DNA from: Glandiceps talaboti
Taxonomy: Eukaryota; Hemichordata; Enteropneusta; Spengelidae
Reading direction: 5' to 3'
Assembly: GCF_964340395.1 (NCBI RefSeq)
Contig: NC_135564.1
Span: forward strand, 16,981,957 to 17,045,956
Length of the DNA stretch: 64,000 nucleotides
The position numbers were made by a program, and so were the translations under genes. Positions 14,474-29,600 of the stretch are shown in pieces (the stretch's first letter is position 1; each line of letters starts with the position of its first letter). Below the pieces are notes generated by a model. It made no database searches. It saw nothing but the letters and a program-made list of their open reading frames with translations, and was not told the origin of the DNA.

Positions 14474-17400
14474 GAAACTTTACAGAGTACCTGTATCTAA
14501 TACACAGTAAAGTTCACAGGCGCTGTACACTTATGTATTGAAAACTTTTTTGCAAATAATTGTTTTTTATTGACTGTGGGTGTCTGTCGAACTCCAATGG
14601 CAATTTGTTCCAAAGACGCCATTCGCGAGGCATGTCGAGAAAACACAACCACCAAAGGAAGTAAGTCTGCAAATGGGTTCAAACAATAAATATGTGTCCG
14701 ATGACCGAAGTGTGCAGAGATTAGGCTGCTCATGGAGAGTGCCTGAAAAGTATGGCAGTGAAAGACCATGCAATACTTTATAGGTGGTCATTCAGAGACA
14801 AATAGCAGTGGAAAGGCTTACACTGGTGACCAGGGGTTTCCAAGCCAGCCACTCTAACCATTTGGCCATCATGACTCCAAAAGATCATTTTTAATATACA
14901 AATATTGATATTGATATTACTATTATTCATAGCCTTGTATTTCCTGACAAAAAAAAAACCAACTAACCTGTACAAATGGTATAATCTTCTCCGTGGTATG
15001 AAACTCAATGTCAGCACTATTTACACTGTCTTCATTAATCAAGGTGTCTTGAGAGCTTTGATGACTCTCAGTTTCTAAACTGTCTTCAATAATACCGCCT
15101 GCCGTCAGAAGCCTAGGATCTCGTATAACATCTATTCGCATTCCCGGCGGAATGTAGTCAGGATCGTCATCTTGCTGCGGTGTATCTGATATGACATCGT
15201 TTTCTGTAAAGTTGCTGTCAGAATCCATTGTGGCTGTAGCATACACCCCTCTACTATCTATGATTTCCATGGGATGTTCTACATCACTCAGGGGATCCTG
15301 TGTGTAAAGACCATATTTGTATCCATGTAAGAACTAGTAAAGTACACCATAGTTCTGTTAGTTATTGAAAAGACAAAAGTTTGTACGGTTTTCGCCACTA
15401 GGAGTGCTGTTCAGCAGCTTTTTGAAGGAACATGAGGCAGAATCAGTACTGTGGTGTAACTGTGGAAAAAAAATTGTTACTATTTATTCGACACCGAATT
15501 CCCATTTTTTCATCAGCAAAATTGTTATTTGTCATATAGTCACATTTGACATGGTCAAACAACTTTACTATCACAGAACAACTTCAAATTGCCGCCCACC
15601 TTATATTTCTGAAACCATTTTCATGCGAAATCATATATAACCCCACGAAATATTAGAATTCATATCATTTTCAAATCAGAAATACTTCTATGATTGTCAC
15701 TCCACTTGGTTGACATCAATCACTTGATTTCTCTCCTTTCAAACCACTCACAGACTTGCACTAACAATAAGCTTGGGTTCATACTACTATTACGATGGCT
15801 GCTTCTCACCTGTGACAGATCTTTGTTCCTACAATCTGGGCAGTTATAAACAGCATGTGCACCTTCATCTTTACGTTGTTGATACGTAGCCATATCAATA
15901 CTGTCATCACAGTCCGCATGTACCCATCTGTACAAATCAGAGAAATGCATGATTAGACGAATACACAATACTCCAGAAAAAAAAAGAAAAAGATTGTACA
16001 GTTTGACCATTAGGAGTGCTGTCTGGAAGCAGAAGTGAGGGCCATGATAGCCGGAGTACTGGCACTTTCCCTTGAAAAAATCATTTCCCTTTGTTTTTAA
16101 GATAACAGTTGGTTACATTCCTAACCAGTCAGAACATTCTTCTAACTTTGTTTCTAGTGATCAAGTAATATTTAAGATATCACGGATTTGTTTTAGTCAC
16201 ATTTTGTTGGCTTCTTCATGTTCTACCATGTAATTTTCATTCTCACATTTCATGTGGGGCGCCCTCTTGTGACACTTTGAGGAGACTTTCATTAATACAC
16301 GAGACAACAAGCACTTAGGCATTACATAGAACAAGTTTCTGAACAGAATCAGGCTTACAATGGGACAGTATCAGGCTGACTAAAAAACATCTTCATTATC
16401 ACACATGTATCAAACTCTTCTAACTTTAACCTGAGCGGAGGAATTACAACACTTTTTGTGGTAAGTAACAGAGGCTAATATATACATTCATAACATACTT
16501 ACTTTTTACAGTGTTCACACTGTACCATGGTGTTGGCTGTTGTGTGTTGCCTGTAAGCTTTCCCACAGATGGGACAACAAAGCCCTTTGTTTCTCTGCTG
16601 ATAGCAACTATCACACACACTGTAGTTGAGGTGCCATCGTGAACTTGGACCACTGCCTGGTGTTCGAGAGCCACAGTCTGTACATACACGACAATTCTAC
16701 AAACAGAAAACAAAGTTCGTAAATTAATCTGCAGTTGACAATCACGACACATCAAATGATAGTGCACTTGTCTACTATGAATCACGGACTGTGAAATTTT
16801 ACGTCAAAATAGTGCAGTTTTACTGTTACAGAAACTCCCTTGATTAGGTCACCAAGAAAAACAATGAATCTCTCTGCCCAGTGCAGTTTTTGAGATAAAT
16901 CATTGCAAAAAACTTTGGCTATATCCAAGACCATTCCTTTGTGTACAGCAAACTTACCAATAGCTATGGTTTCCATGAAGGATTTCCTGCAAATGCCATC
17001 GTACACTCTACACCAATTTTACATGCTACCAACGCATAGCTATTTCTTGTGACACACCAAGATTTGATGTTCCCCTATTCCTTACTATGTGGTGACTCAC
17101 AAAATATTATAGTTTTTATCATTTTGACCCACAATAAAAATGTTGTTTTTTTTAATTAGAAGATACATTGGAAGACTCTGAAATGATAATGCATTTTCTG
17201 ATATTTCATTTCCTATCCCTTTTTACTCTCAACTCTGTATGAATTCACCAAGGCGACAAAAGAAACAGTCGTCAACTTACCCTACACTTCCAGCCATTCT
17301 TTGGAATAGTTTGCATGACAGGACGTAGACAAAATGTATGATAGCCTTTATCACAGGTATCACATACAAGCATTTTATTATCATCACCAGGTTGCCTGTA

Positions 17401-17646
17401 ATACATACATTTACAATATCTGGTTAATCATAAATATCCCATGAGAGGAACACAGAGACAGAGACAGAAACTGAGACAGAGACAGAGACAGAGACAGAGA
17501 CAGGGACAGAGACAGTCACCCACACACACACCCATCCATACATGTACAAACATATACATTCCCACACACACACATGCATGCACACCTGGACATGCACACA
17601 CCACAGATACACACCCACACACCCATCCATCCATATACATGTACAA

Positions 17647-17678
<32 letters not shown>

Positions 17679-20600
17679 GTTTCAGTTCATTGTTTCAACA
17701 GGTAATCGACCAAATTTTGTCCTCAATTATTAGCACTGACTCTCGCAAGCATTGAAAGCCTTTTGTGCCCCGAAACACTCTAATAACCAAACACCAAGTA
17801 CACAGTAGAGCAGAACCTGCAGTGTTCTGTCAATATCATTCATTTAGCATGATCTGCCACACTTACCTACAAGTTTGACATATTTTACATTCAGGACACT
17901 GCCAGCCTGCCCTGACCACAGGATTGACATCGACCGGTGGATCTAAACAACTCCCATGGTAATGTTGACCACAGCTTGTACAGAATAACTGTTCCATCAT
18001 GTCACCTGGACTATCACACACAACGCAGTTAGCCTCCTCTTCAGCAGCTGTGCATGCAAAGAAAAACAAACATCAATGAAATTATGAACAGTGAGATGTC
18101 GCTACCTAATCTCACATACCTTTTCATCAGCTGGTCCCCAAATCTATAGTATAAACATGTGATGGACAACAACTTATAGATATAGATTCTATACAAGATA
18201 TAGATTCTATCTATAACAAACGCATAATGTCGAAGGCTCATAGTGTTCTGAAAGACCCTTCCCATCCACTATATGCAGAATTCTACGACCGTTGTATTTC
18301 AAGGAGTGGTAGATACCGTGCTCCAGCAGCTAAAAACCAATCGTTTTAAATCGTCTTTCATTCCATCCGCTATCTCAGTTCTTAACAGCAATCATTGTCG
18401 CTCTTTTTAGTACTGTGCTGTCGTTTTAGTATGTCGTATAATATGTAATGCTATCTTTTGTATTGGTTTTATTTCTGTTTTACCTGCAAGAACTGTAGTT
18501 TTAATTTCCCCTGGTGGGATGAATAAAGTAATTTTGATTCTGATTCTGATTCTGACTTTAAAAAAAATAGCATCCGTTAGATTTAAAAACAACTGGACTG
18601 CCATCAAAATGTGTTATGCATGTACTATACAGATTTTCACAAATATTTTGTCTAAAATATACATTTTAACCATTGAATTTCCTCTTTCGCAGTTCAAACA
18701 GTGTTGCCCTTGAGGCAGACTTGACATTCCATTTATGCACAGTAAATTCTCATTATACAACAAACTTTGTTATTCACGTATTCTTTACTATGTGATGACT
18801 CTTTCATTTTCACCCACTACAAAATTGTATGCATTATGAGCATGCAAACTGTTGGTGAAAATGCCGCAATCCGGTTATAGGAAAGATAAAAGATTTCATG
18901 GTTTGACCACTAGGAGTGCTGTTCGCAAGCCATTTGTTTGACAGTGAGGGTCAGATTAGTAGAGTGTCCTAGCATAAACACAGCAGACATTCAGTTACCG
19001 CTCACATTCTCTACGCTGTTCCAACAATACTATTTTATTAACAACTACCAGTAATGAAAAAATACCTAACCACTACATTCATAGCTCTTTCAGACACATT
19101 TCATTCACTGCTTCATGCAACCGGAGGCCATGACAAAAATTTTAGCCCTCACTCTGCCAATCTAGTGCGCCCTCTTGTGGTTGCTACCTGAGAAATGGCT
19201 GGAACTTCAGTAACCGGAATACAGCGTATTGAAAGACTAAATTCTACCTCAGCAATGAAAGTTTTTTTCAACTACATGTAAGGCAGAGTTAGTTTATCAA
19301 TGTACCCTACTACACATTCAAGATCTCCTATCATCAGCATAAGGCATGTCCATAGTTTCTTACAAAGAGGCAATCTGTGGAACCTACATGAATTTTTTTT
19401 GAAATTATTTGAACTTGATATAAATAGGTTAGCATGATACTTACCATGAGCCTGTGCTTGGTCTAAATGATCTGGACAAAATAAGGACATGCCTTTAATT
19501 TCCTGAATCAGTAAGGGATAAAAAAAGAAATGGAAAATGGTTAGCATCTCTCCAAAACAACATATCTCTTACAGACAGAGAAATTCAAGTTGACGTACTA
19601 CTGGACATTTATAATTAATGGTGCTCGCTATGGAACAAATTTGTAATGATAACGAGGTCAGAATTAGAATGAACCTGTTCACTGTCTGAAATAGAGGTAT
19701 ATCTGACAAAGTGAAAGATGTATCACAGGTATCCTGGTTCACTAACATGGATATTATGAACTGATGAACTCTAGAGGGCGCTATTACCTAAATGGTACAT
19801 TACATTGGATATGACTACTATCACTAAGTATGATGCTCTCAAGAGAACCGTATTACTTGAAAGGGCCACCACTACAGACATTACAGCTATGATGCACTCA
19901 ACAGGATGCTATTACTTGAAAGTTCTTTTTACAATGGATATTACAACTATGACAAACTCCAGAGGGGGCTCTTACTTGAAAGGTCCTTTTACAACTATGA
20001 CGCACTCCAGAGGGTGCTATTACTTGAAAGGTCCACTACAACAGACATTGCAACTGTGATGCACTCAAGAGGGTGATATTTCTGGAAAGGCCCTTTTGCA
20101 ATGGACATTACAACTGTGATGCACTCAAGAGGGTGATATTTCTGGAAAGGTCCTTTTGCAATGGACATTACAACTATGATGCACTCCAGAGGGTGCTATT
20201 ACTTGAAAGGTCAATTACAACAGCCATTACAAGTATGATGCACTCCAGAGGGCGTTATTACTTGAAACTTAGCTCCACTACAAGGGTCATTACAAGTATG
20301 ATGCACTCCAGAGGGCGCTATTACTTGAAAGCTCCACTACAAGGGTCATTACAACTATGATGCTTACCTGGAATGCCCCACTACTTGCAGCACATGGATA
20401 ATGATAAATTTTATTACACTTGACAACTCTGCACACTATCGTTGCACCATATTTCTTACAATAGCTACAGCATTGAGTTATCCCTGAGAAGATTGCCTTG
20501 TCTACATTGATGAGTTGGAGGCTTTCATTCTGACATACACCTTCAGACCATGCTGCACAACAATGATGTGCCGTTGTATGACCTGTGCACAGGAGAAAAC

Positions 20601-23600
20601 ACGACAACACATTACCCATCAAGTCCTGGAAACAAACACAGGTCTACAATATTCCATTCTTTTTTTTCTTCTTTTTTTTTGATAAGGGTAGTAAGTAGGT
20701 CAAATCTACCAAGATTCCCAAGTTGGATTACTGGGGTTCCCCAAATAAAATTTGAAATTTAATCGTAAATTTAAAATGCATCAATTTTGAAAACATTATG
20801 TCGCAACAAAAATATATTAAGGGCTATGCTTGCCCTTGTTACTGCGCAAAGGGAGAACCCATTAGAATGCTTTGACGGCAATCATTCTTCACATAAACTC
20901 TGCTCTGTTTGTGTGTAACATTTATTTTGATTATTGGATTAGCAGGATAGCTTTGGCAACTGGGTGCACTATTTAGAAGCTGCTCTCATCAGAAGTAGAG
21001 CATTTCAAAACTGCTGCCTATGGGTCAGGTAGACATTTAACATAGGAACTTCGCACTGATTGTCATCCAAAAAGTGGACAGAAATCGCTCATTTTTCCCC
21101 ACAGTTTGTACATCTTCAATTTCTCTTACCTGTTGGCTCAAAAACTTGCTGGTGGTCCGGTTCTTCTGGGTGTCCTACTGTAGTGAGTTCATCAACAATG
21201 AGTGGTGGTTTACCATTATCGCCAATCAGTACACTGTGGGGATTAGACCGTCTAGGTGATTTACTCCTGTCTCTGCTGAAATATTGACAAGTAGGAAAAC
21301 ATACTCATATTGCAGGGCTCGAAATATGAGATTTGCCGCGCCAGTCAAGTGATTTTAGAAAGTACTTGTCCCAGTGAACAAGTAGAATTTTTTACGTTTT
21401 TTTTCAATTTTAAACTGCTTGCTCATCGTAATAATATAAGTAAAAAATTCCTGTCCCTGCAGAAACTTTCAAAGTGATATTTCAACATATAAATGGGTAC
21501 ATACAAATGATTAGTCAGCATAGATTTCCTGAGTTTACTCAAACTGAAATAATGTCATGGCAACTTGCTTGGTGACAAAAACACATCAACAGGGACGTAT
21601 CAAAGTGAACATGAACAATCAAACATACAACAACACCCCCCCCCCACCCCCCCCTAGTTCTAAGGAGACTCTCATTGAACATGACCTAACAAATGACTCC
21701 TGGGTACACTTGAATATTGAGACCCCCTAGGTGACTCATATTCCTACTGATTGCTGACTGATGTGAGCAAATACTTTACCACTGCATTTACCGTATCAAG
21801 ATTTTCCATGAAGGAAGATTCTAACAATATTAATACCAGGGCTTTTATTTTGAGGAACCTGGTAAATTATTCTTCAAATGACATCCATGAAAATACTACA
21901 ATTACAGAGTTCACAAGCTGTGTGGAGAGAATGTACGCTAGGTCGACCATCCGGCCTACTATGAAGGCTAATCGCTAACTAATACATCGATCGCAACATA
22001 CCTTCCCGTCTTAGGTGGTCCTCTTTTCCTCCTCCAAGTCCAATGTTTGGGACTTCTTTCATTGGCCTGGTACTCTAGACTGTCCTCTGTACTCTTTCGC
22101 TGTTTGGGCACAGCTTTCTTGAACGGATTAAATCCTGGCGTTGGGTCAAAACGGAGCAGATCTCCCTGCCCCAGTAAACTCTTCTCACCACAACAACACA
22201 ATGCACAAAGTTTTTCACAGCTGTCACTACATTTTAACAAATTAACAGAAATTACAATTAGAATTATGTACAACACAGACCAAAACTTGAGGACAGAATG
22301 AAACACATACAAAATTGCTACTTTTTGCCCTGCATAATGATTAAGTATTGTCAAGTATGCTTGATACTCATTCAAGAGTATAACTAGCAACATAAGGAGC
22401 CTGGTCCTGCAATATATAAAAGTAATAACATAAGGAGCCTGATTGCTGATGTTGGACAATAGGTGGCGCCATTACAAAATCTACCTGTGAATTTCCATTC
22501 TGAGGTAGGGATGGCATTCACTATGTATCTAACTTAACTTTTCAAGAAAAAATTTACATTTATAAATTCACTGGATACTTCGATTCTCACTGACTGAACA
22601 CATCTCATACCTAGGGTGCAAGAAGTTAGATCTTTTATGGTGAGCTCAAGTCAACTAGCAAAACTTTGCATGTATATTAGGGTGTACGAAATAGGACCGT
22701 TTATGGAAAACTCTGTCCTGCTGCCACCAGAACACAATGTGACAAAGCACATAAAAAAGTTACAGAGTACACATCTGTGTGTATACTTACTATGAATACG
22801 AACTATCATCTACTCCGAGTGGATCACTGCAACTAAGTCCATACTGTGATAGATCGCCAAAAGTTCGACTATCATCATCATGATACGATGACGATGACTC
22901 TATACTTTGAGAACTACATGGTATTAATTGTCCGTCCTCGTACGTTACACTTTTTGTTTCCATAGTTTCAAGCTCTATGCTTCCAGACAGGGAGCTTGGA
23001 ATTTGAGATCCAAGCATGACTTGTCCTCCAGGTGTTATATCTTCTGTTGCCATGGGGACATGACTGTTGTCATCAGCGCCTCCCAGGTATCTTTCTCTAA
23101 GCATGGGATGTGATCTGTGAGAAGTGAACATCCCGTTATTAATGTAGGGTATAACAATTCTGTTGTTCGAGAAATGTCCAGGAAATCTTCACCAAAATAA
23201 GAATCTCATTTGTTAACAAAAGGGGGACTGTGAACATAAAGATTTCATAAAATCTTTCAGTGGCAGTGAAAAGATAAAATCTACAAATATTCCACAATCA
23301 TTTCATTAAGTTTCACAACAAAATTTGATACAGTGTACTCAAAACTACATGTATATCAATTTCACCATATTCCTCTCAGTCTGTAACATAGTGACTTTTT
23401 GAGTAAACACATTTTATAACCACCTACATGCAACTTGCACACTCTCTGAAATGTTCTTAATATTTCCTAGTGTCATTTGACAGTCATAATAACACTCAAC
23501 AATATTAAATAGAATTTGTTCAAATACAGACAATTCATATACATGTACTTGTAAATGTCAACTTATAACTTGTTTCCTTTATACATGTGCACTGTCTTTA

Positions 23601-26600
23601 GTTCCGGTATCATACAACAGCCATAGTACTTTACGCACTGCACTCTCTCTCTCTTAGGTGGCACGACAGTAGATAAAATTTACCTACATGTATATTCCAC
23701 ATTAGAAGGATCACAAAGTGTTCACAATAGTTCCCCCACAAAATCAAAAGTATAAAAAAAAAACATCACGAGTTTCACTACATTGCCATTTCAGCTTCAC
23801 CAGGATTTTTTAAATCCTAGCAAAAACATCACTACCTACACTATTTCTAAAACCAGCAGACTTCATTTCAGGATGTCAGACAAGAGACACTACAAGAGTC
23901 CGAGCAATATTATCATTTTCATGCTTTAGAAATCAGCTGCTTACATCAAGAGTTTGCCCAAAAATTAAAAAAATTGACATTTATTCACACAGTTCATGAA
24001 GACACCATTACTTGCCCTTTTAATCATACATACAAACATTCTCATACAAGCTGTTGCATGGTAGACTCGCCATCATTAAAAATATTTCAGATATCACACA
24101 TTATTCATATTTACTTTCACGCAGTATTTACAACATTCTCTTGGTAGCGTTGTATCTAAAATACTCATGACTATACTCAGACCAATTTTTGTTATTTCAA
24201 CATATCCTAAAGGACTGACTGACCAAGTCTGTTACATGTAATTTAGACTTACAGTTTCTTTCTAGGGATTGGAGAAGACCCATCCTTTCTTGGTCTGCCA
24301 CGTCCTCTTCTCACCATTCCAGGGGGAGGGCCTGAACCCTGGACGGGTGGCTCACCAAGGTCAGCAATATACTGAAACAAAAGACAAAACATTTGACGTT
24401 AGCAGTTGTCATGGTAACAGAAACTTCCAACATTTTGCTGTTTCGGTCAATGTTTTTCGTGAAAGGCAGTAAATAGACAAAATCTACCTGAAGTCTCAAG
24501 GTAACTTTTTGCAAGGATGATCATTCCCAAAATAGGTATGAGCCATCCATTTCTAGATAACATACCCACCCCCACCCCTCCACACACACACACATGCATA
24601 CCATTTTCCATCTTTTTATGGAGGTTTTCAAAAATTAGCAAACACACTAGTGCTCTATTTTCGTAATCAGTAGCGATCCTCGATGCCTGAATAAAATCGT
24701 ACCCACCTACATGTTGGCACCTTTCTAAAAAGAACTATCCTTCAATATATTGGTTGACACTACGAATTCTGCTCCAAGCACTAAACATGCATAGTATACT
24801 ATATGTGGGTGTTAGAATAGATAGACCTTGTTTTATTTTCACCCTTTGGCCATCAGTTAAATGCTATTGCAGGTACTGAGTTTCCTTCCTAACTACATGA
24901 TAATGGAGGCTTGCATATTGATGCTTGATGAAAACAATGATCATTTGCATAACAATAAGTAACTGTTATGAATTTGAATGTGCTCACTCATGGAGAGAAT
25001 TCTAATTGGCTAGTGGACGTAAAAATATCATTCATGTGCCAGTCACTGCCAGTCTATATCATAACTACATCCATTCATTATAACACCATGTCGTATGTTT
25101 ACGTCTAAAGCAAAAATGTTACGCCTACTTCTTTCTATTATCTAGGGACTTTGTTATACTCTCGGAAATTTAAAAATAATAGTTACATTTAATATCAATA
25201 GTTCAAAACATTCAAACCTCCACATTAAGTATTTTTAGAATTTTTTTTTTCAAAATATTGGGACATCAGTTGGGCATTGCACGAGTACATGTAATCTTTA
25301 CAAACTTACATCATTTCATTATGTAACAGTCACCATTAACATTTGTGAAGTGTGAACTTCACATAAAACACCAAACTTACATGTACGTACGTATATACAT
25401 GGAGAAGACCGACACACCCTACTGAACCAGTGAAAATGTACACTGAGAAAAATTCCATATATTGGAAGATGAACAGAACATTTGCAGAACAAAATAATAT
25501 TATGACACCATATGGTATCAGCTTGTAATTTTTTGCAGCTGTGTGCTCATATTATTGTACAAGTAATATTACACAGTGACATCGTTTCATTACATAATGG
25601 CAGTCACCGGTCAAATATTAGCAATTTCAATACAGAATGACTTGTGTATTGTGAACATTTTTTACAGAACTACATATATGTGCAAATATGATTACACATT
25701 TGTTGTAATTCCCCTTTTTGCCTACAAAATACAACCAGCTTATACCCCAACATCCTGGACAAATAATCCCTTCCTTTCTGGCGGGTCATCTTCATGACCT
25801 TGTGTGACCCCAAAGATTTTGTATACATCCTGTTGCTTTCATGGGTCTGACTTGTAACAATTCAAATGTTACATTCTGTATTGCTACGATAACTCAAGAC
25901 AGGTAGATTTATAGTTCTAAATGATCACCAAGGTAAGCTAAGTTATGGTGGCCTCCTAAAAGCCTCATTCAGATATCAATCACACCAACAATAACACCCA
26001 AATGTGAAACTTGGGGATCACACTAGAGATCACAGAAATGGTCTAATGGCTCTTGGGAGAACACAACAAGTCTACAAATATCGGAGAATGACCTTACCTG
26101 TCTGGTAAAATGTAAATGATTACAATAAGGACAGTCCCACAAATATTTGAGAACAAAGCGAGAGCTGAAAAGATATATATTCTACTTACGTCAGGGTCTT
26201 GCTTGGCTCGGGGAAATTTCTTCTTGCGGCCTGCTGCAATATAAATATAAATTCACATTACTTGATAGATTCTAAGATATTTAAATACCACACACCACAC
26301 CATTAATTACACAAATTAGAATAAGAGATTTGTATACTACGGTACATAGCAAGTAAAAAACTGAAGATGCATGTAGTAAAAAAAATGTACATTATGAAAC
26401 TGCCAGTAGTGAGACAGTAACCATTTTCAAATCCTTTTTTAATTGTCTGTAAGTGAAGTATAGCTGTTGTTCACTTCTAGCTTGTACCTGCTCATACACA
26501 ATTTATCAGTTGACTGGAGGGGAAACTCGGCTAATGTGTGTTTGCTTCACTGCCACCTAACTATTCCTGTATAATTGAAGGACACTGTGTCTGCCTTCCC

Positions 26601-29600
26601 TACCAAGGGAGTGCAAAATGTTCTTTCAAGTTCAATATTATACTGACCAAATGATATACAATGTACCGGTATACTCTGTTTTTGTTAGACACAACAACAT
26701 AGTTCTCCCAAGGCTACATGTGTATTACAGAATCATGAAATCAATTTCTCATTTCCCAGAAACGAAAGGGACACAATATTTACATAATGACTCATTCCTT
26801 TGTTATGTAAATGGCCTAAAACTCTACCATCATATTTCTGGGAGAGAGAGACATACAACAGGTTTCATATCAGTGTTCTGGAATAATGCAACAAGGGTAT
26901 GAACTCGTCATTCAGTTTCTGAGCACTCTCTTGTTATAATGAAAATCATATTCCAAACTCTTTCATTTTATGCCAAAATGTTATCATCAAAGCCATCATG
27001 TCCAATATGCCCCTGTCCTTAGACCAGACTGACAATTAAATGTACTACTAGCAATATTACAAATGTGTGTAATTTTACAATTGTTCCTGTGAATCCAAGC
27101 TCCTTGTGGAAAAATCTTGGCAGAAAACTGAATCTGTATAACCAGTGCTTTAAACAAAGCAGTCAATAAATAAAATCTGTACAATGTACCAGTGTTTCTC
27201 AGTCATTTTACCCTAGGGTATCCCCCTGAAATTATGTATGGAAAAACTAAACTACATTTTTGTACAGCCAGCGTACCGTTTGCCCCTTTCTGTTAGACCT
27301 CAAAAAAATTGTGGTTCCAATTACGTTCAATTTTAGATTAGATGGGGTAGGTAGATTTTTAATTTTATTTTTTTAAATTCTTTTTTTTTCATATGTGAAT
27401 ATCTACATTTGTAGTTCAGGTACATGTAGTTATGTTTTCAAAAACCTGTCAATATATTACATACACTGAATATACATTTTGTACTTCATTTGGCAAAACA
27501 AAATTTATCAACTACTGTAGAATACTTCATTTCCAAGTTATTTACACAGAAAAGTGATCTGTGGATTTTGTCTGGATGGTGACCAACATGTGTACATGTA
27601 TTTTTCACTACTGTGGGAAGGCATACATTTATGACGACTACCACATTTATTTTTAACTAAGAAAAAAAGTAAGATTCATTCTAGCAGAAAAACCACAGGC
27701 ACAACTTGACTGATTTTGATCATTCATTTTGTTTTTTACTACATTTGGTGGCTGTACATATTTTGTAAAGTTTATTAAATATATCGATACCATCGCAAGT
27801 TCTTACATTTTCACCAAACTCCCTACATGTAGTAGGAAGAAATATGTTTCAGCAATTATAATTTGAACAAGTTTATGCTGATTTATTTTGTTAATATTAC
27901 GAAATTATTATTCAAATATTTTCATATTTTAGTTTAAATTACAAAATAAAATAGAAAATTTTCATTTTTCATGATATTATTAGAAAAATATGATTTGAAT
28001 ATTTACATGTTGTTTAAACACATATTATCATTAAATTATCATTTGAACATTGTCAAGTTGTTGTATTTTATAAATTGTTATTACAAAATTACAATTTGAA
28101 TAGTTGAACATTTTTAGGTAGATTTTATGTTATGGACATATTTCTAGTGACGCACCAAAATTTGGTGTTCCCCTATATCTTACTACATTTGTATATGTGG
28201 TGACTCACAAGAATGCCAGTTTTTATCGTTTTGACTCGTAACAACAAAATTTGGTTAGTATAACTAGGGGGCACACTGGTCTATGCATTCCTACCCTACA
28301 GCAAAACAAAATGAAGAAAGCTCCTTTAGTAAAGCATGGGTGATAGGTTACACATTTCTATCACACCCACAGTAACACTAACACTGTTAATCACTAAAAC
28401 TGTTGCAAAACCTTTTCTACTTTCCTAAGGAGTGTTTACAAAATCCAGGAGAAGCATGTCTGGACATGTAAATCATGTATACTTAAACATTATGAATTTA
28501 CACACGAAAAAAACGAACTTGTTTTACCATACAATAAAGTACTATACAGGCCACAGATTCTGTTGATGAGAAACTATATTCAAACAAACAGGTGCATTAT
28601 CCCTTCTTATATATACATGTAATGTGTACAATGTACATTGTATGTGGGAACTTTTTCAAACGGTTCTATGGCGGTTGCGAGAGCCAGTTTTTTTTTCATG
28701 AATGAAAGCTTTCGAATTCAAAAATTTCATTCATGAAACAAACTAGCTTTCAGCAACCTCCATACAATCAATACAGCATGGATGAAATGACTTGCCAAAA
28801 GTGCATTACTCGAGTGAGTACGTGGGTAATCAATATCATATTTGATTTGCATTCACAATACCATTCACGCAAAATATAACACGGCTTAGAAATACAACCA
28901 GCTTGCGTTTATCTGTAACGTGATACAGATGTACCTCTTATGAAACAAATGCATTAAGAAAACTTTCTCAGAACTAACATGACTCGAGTGTTTATCCAGT
29001 TTGGCCTTTTGACATTTCGTGGGTAGTTTGACCTTTTAACCTTTTGTGGATCTTGACAAAGCAGGTCGTGTCAAGCAGAATACTATGGATTTGAAAAACA
29101 GCTTCAGACTAGATGAACTGAGACAGAAAGCTAAACCAACAGACATTTTTGGCAAATACACTTATCATCAAAATACCTAGAAAACAAAAGATTTTGCATA
29201 ACAACAGATCAGTGTTATGCTAATTAACTGTTATTGCTTATCTCAAAAAGGGTCATAGTGTACAGCACCCAAGTACAGACCTTGTCTAACCCCTGCATCC
29301 TTGTCTGACCTTTCCTTTATCAGCCCAAAGTCAGGAACACAACATTTCTATTGATATGGAAGGATTTTGCAATATATTTGTTCACAAACTAGAAAGGCTT
29401 CTTGGAAAGGTCCCTGTTCAAGCAAAACTGACTCTTGAAATGCATCAAAGTCCAGTCAAATTTTTCATAAAACGTTTCCGTTTCCACTATCACATATACT
29501 CTTTGACTAAGATTGCAGACAGACTTGCTAGTATTTACTGCTACGATACCAAACATGGAAGGATTATCATGGGAAAATCAACAACATTTCAACCCAACTC

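Noticed and set aside
19755-20366. Array of CTCF sites in the minisatellite (GAGGGCGC)
   Set aside because: Only the short core is present and flanking bases do not fit the full CTCF motif.
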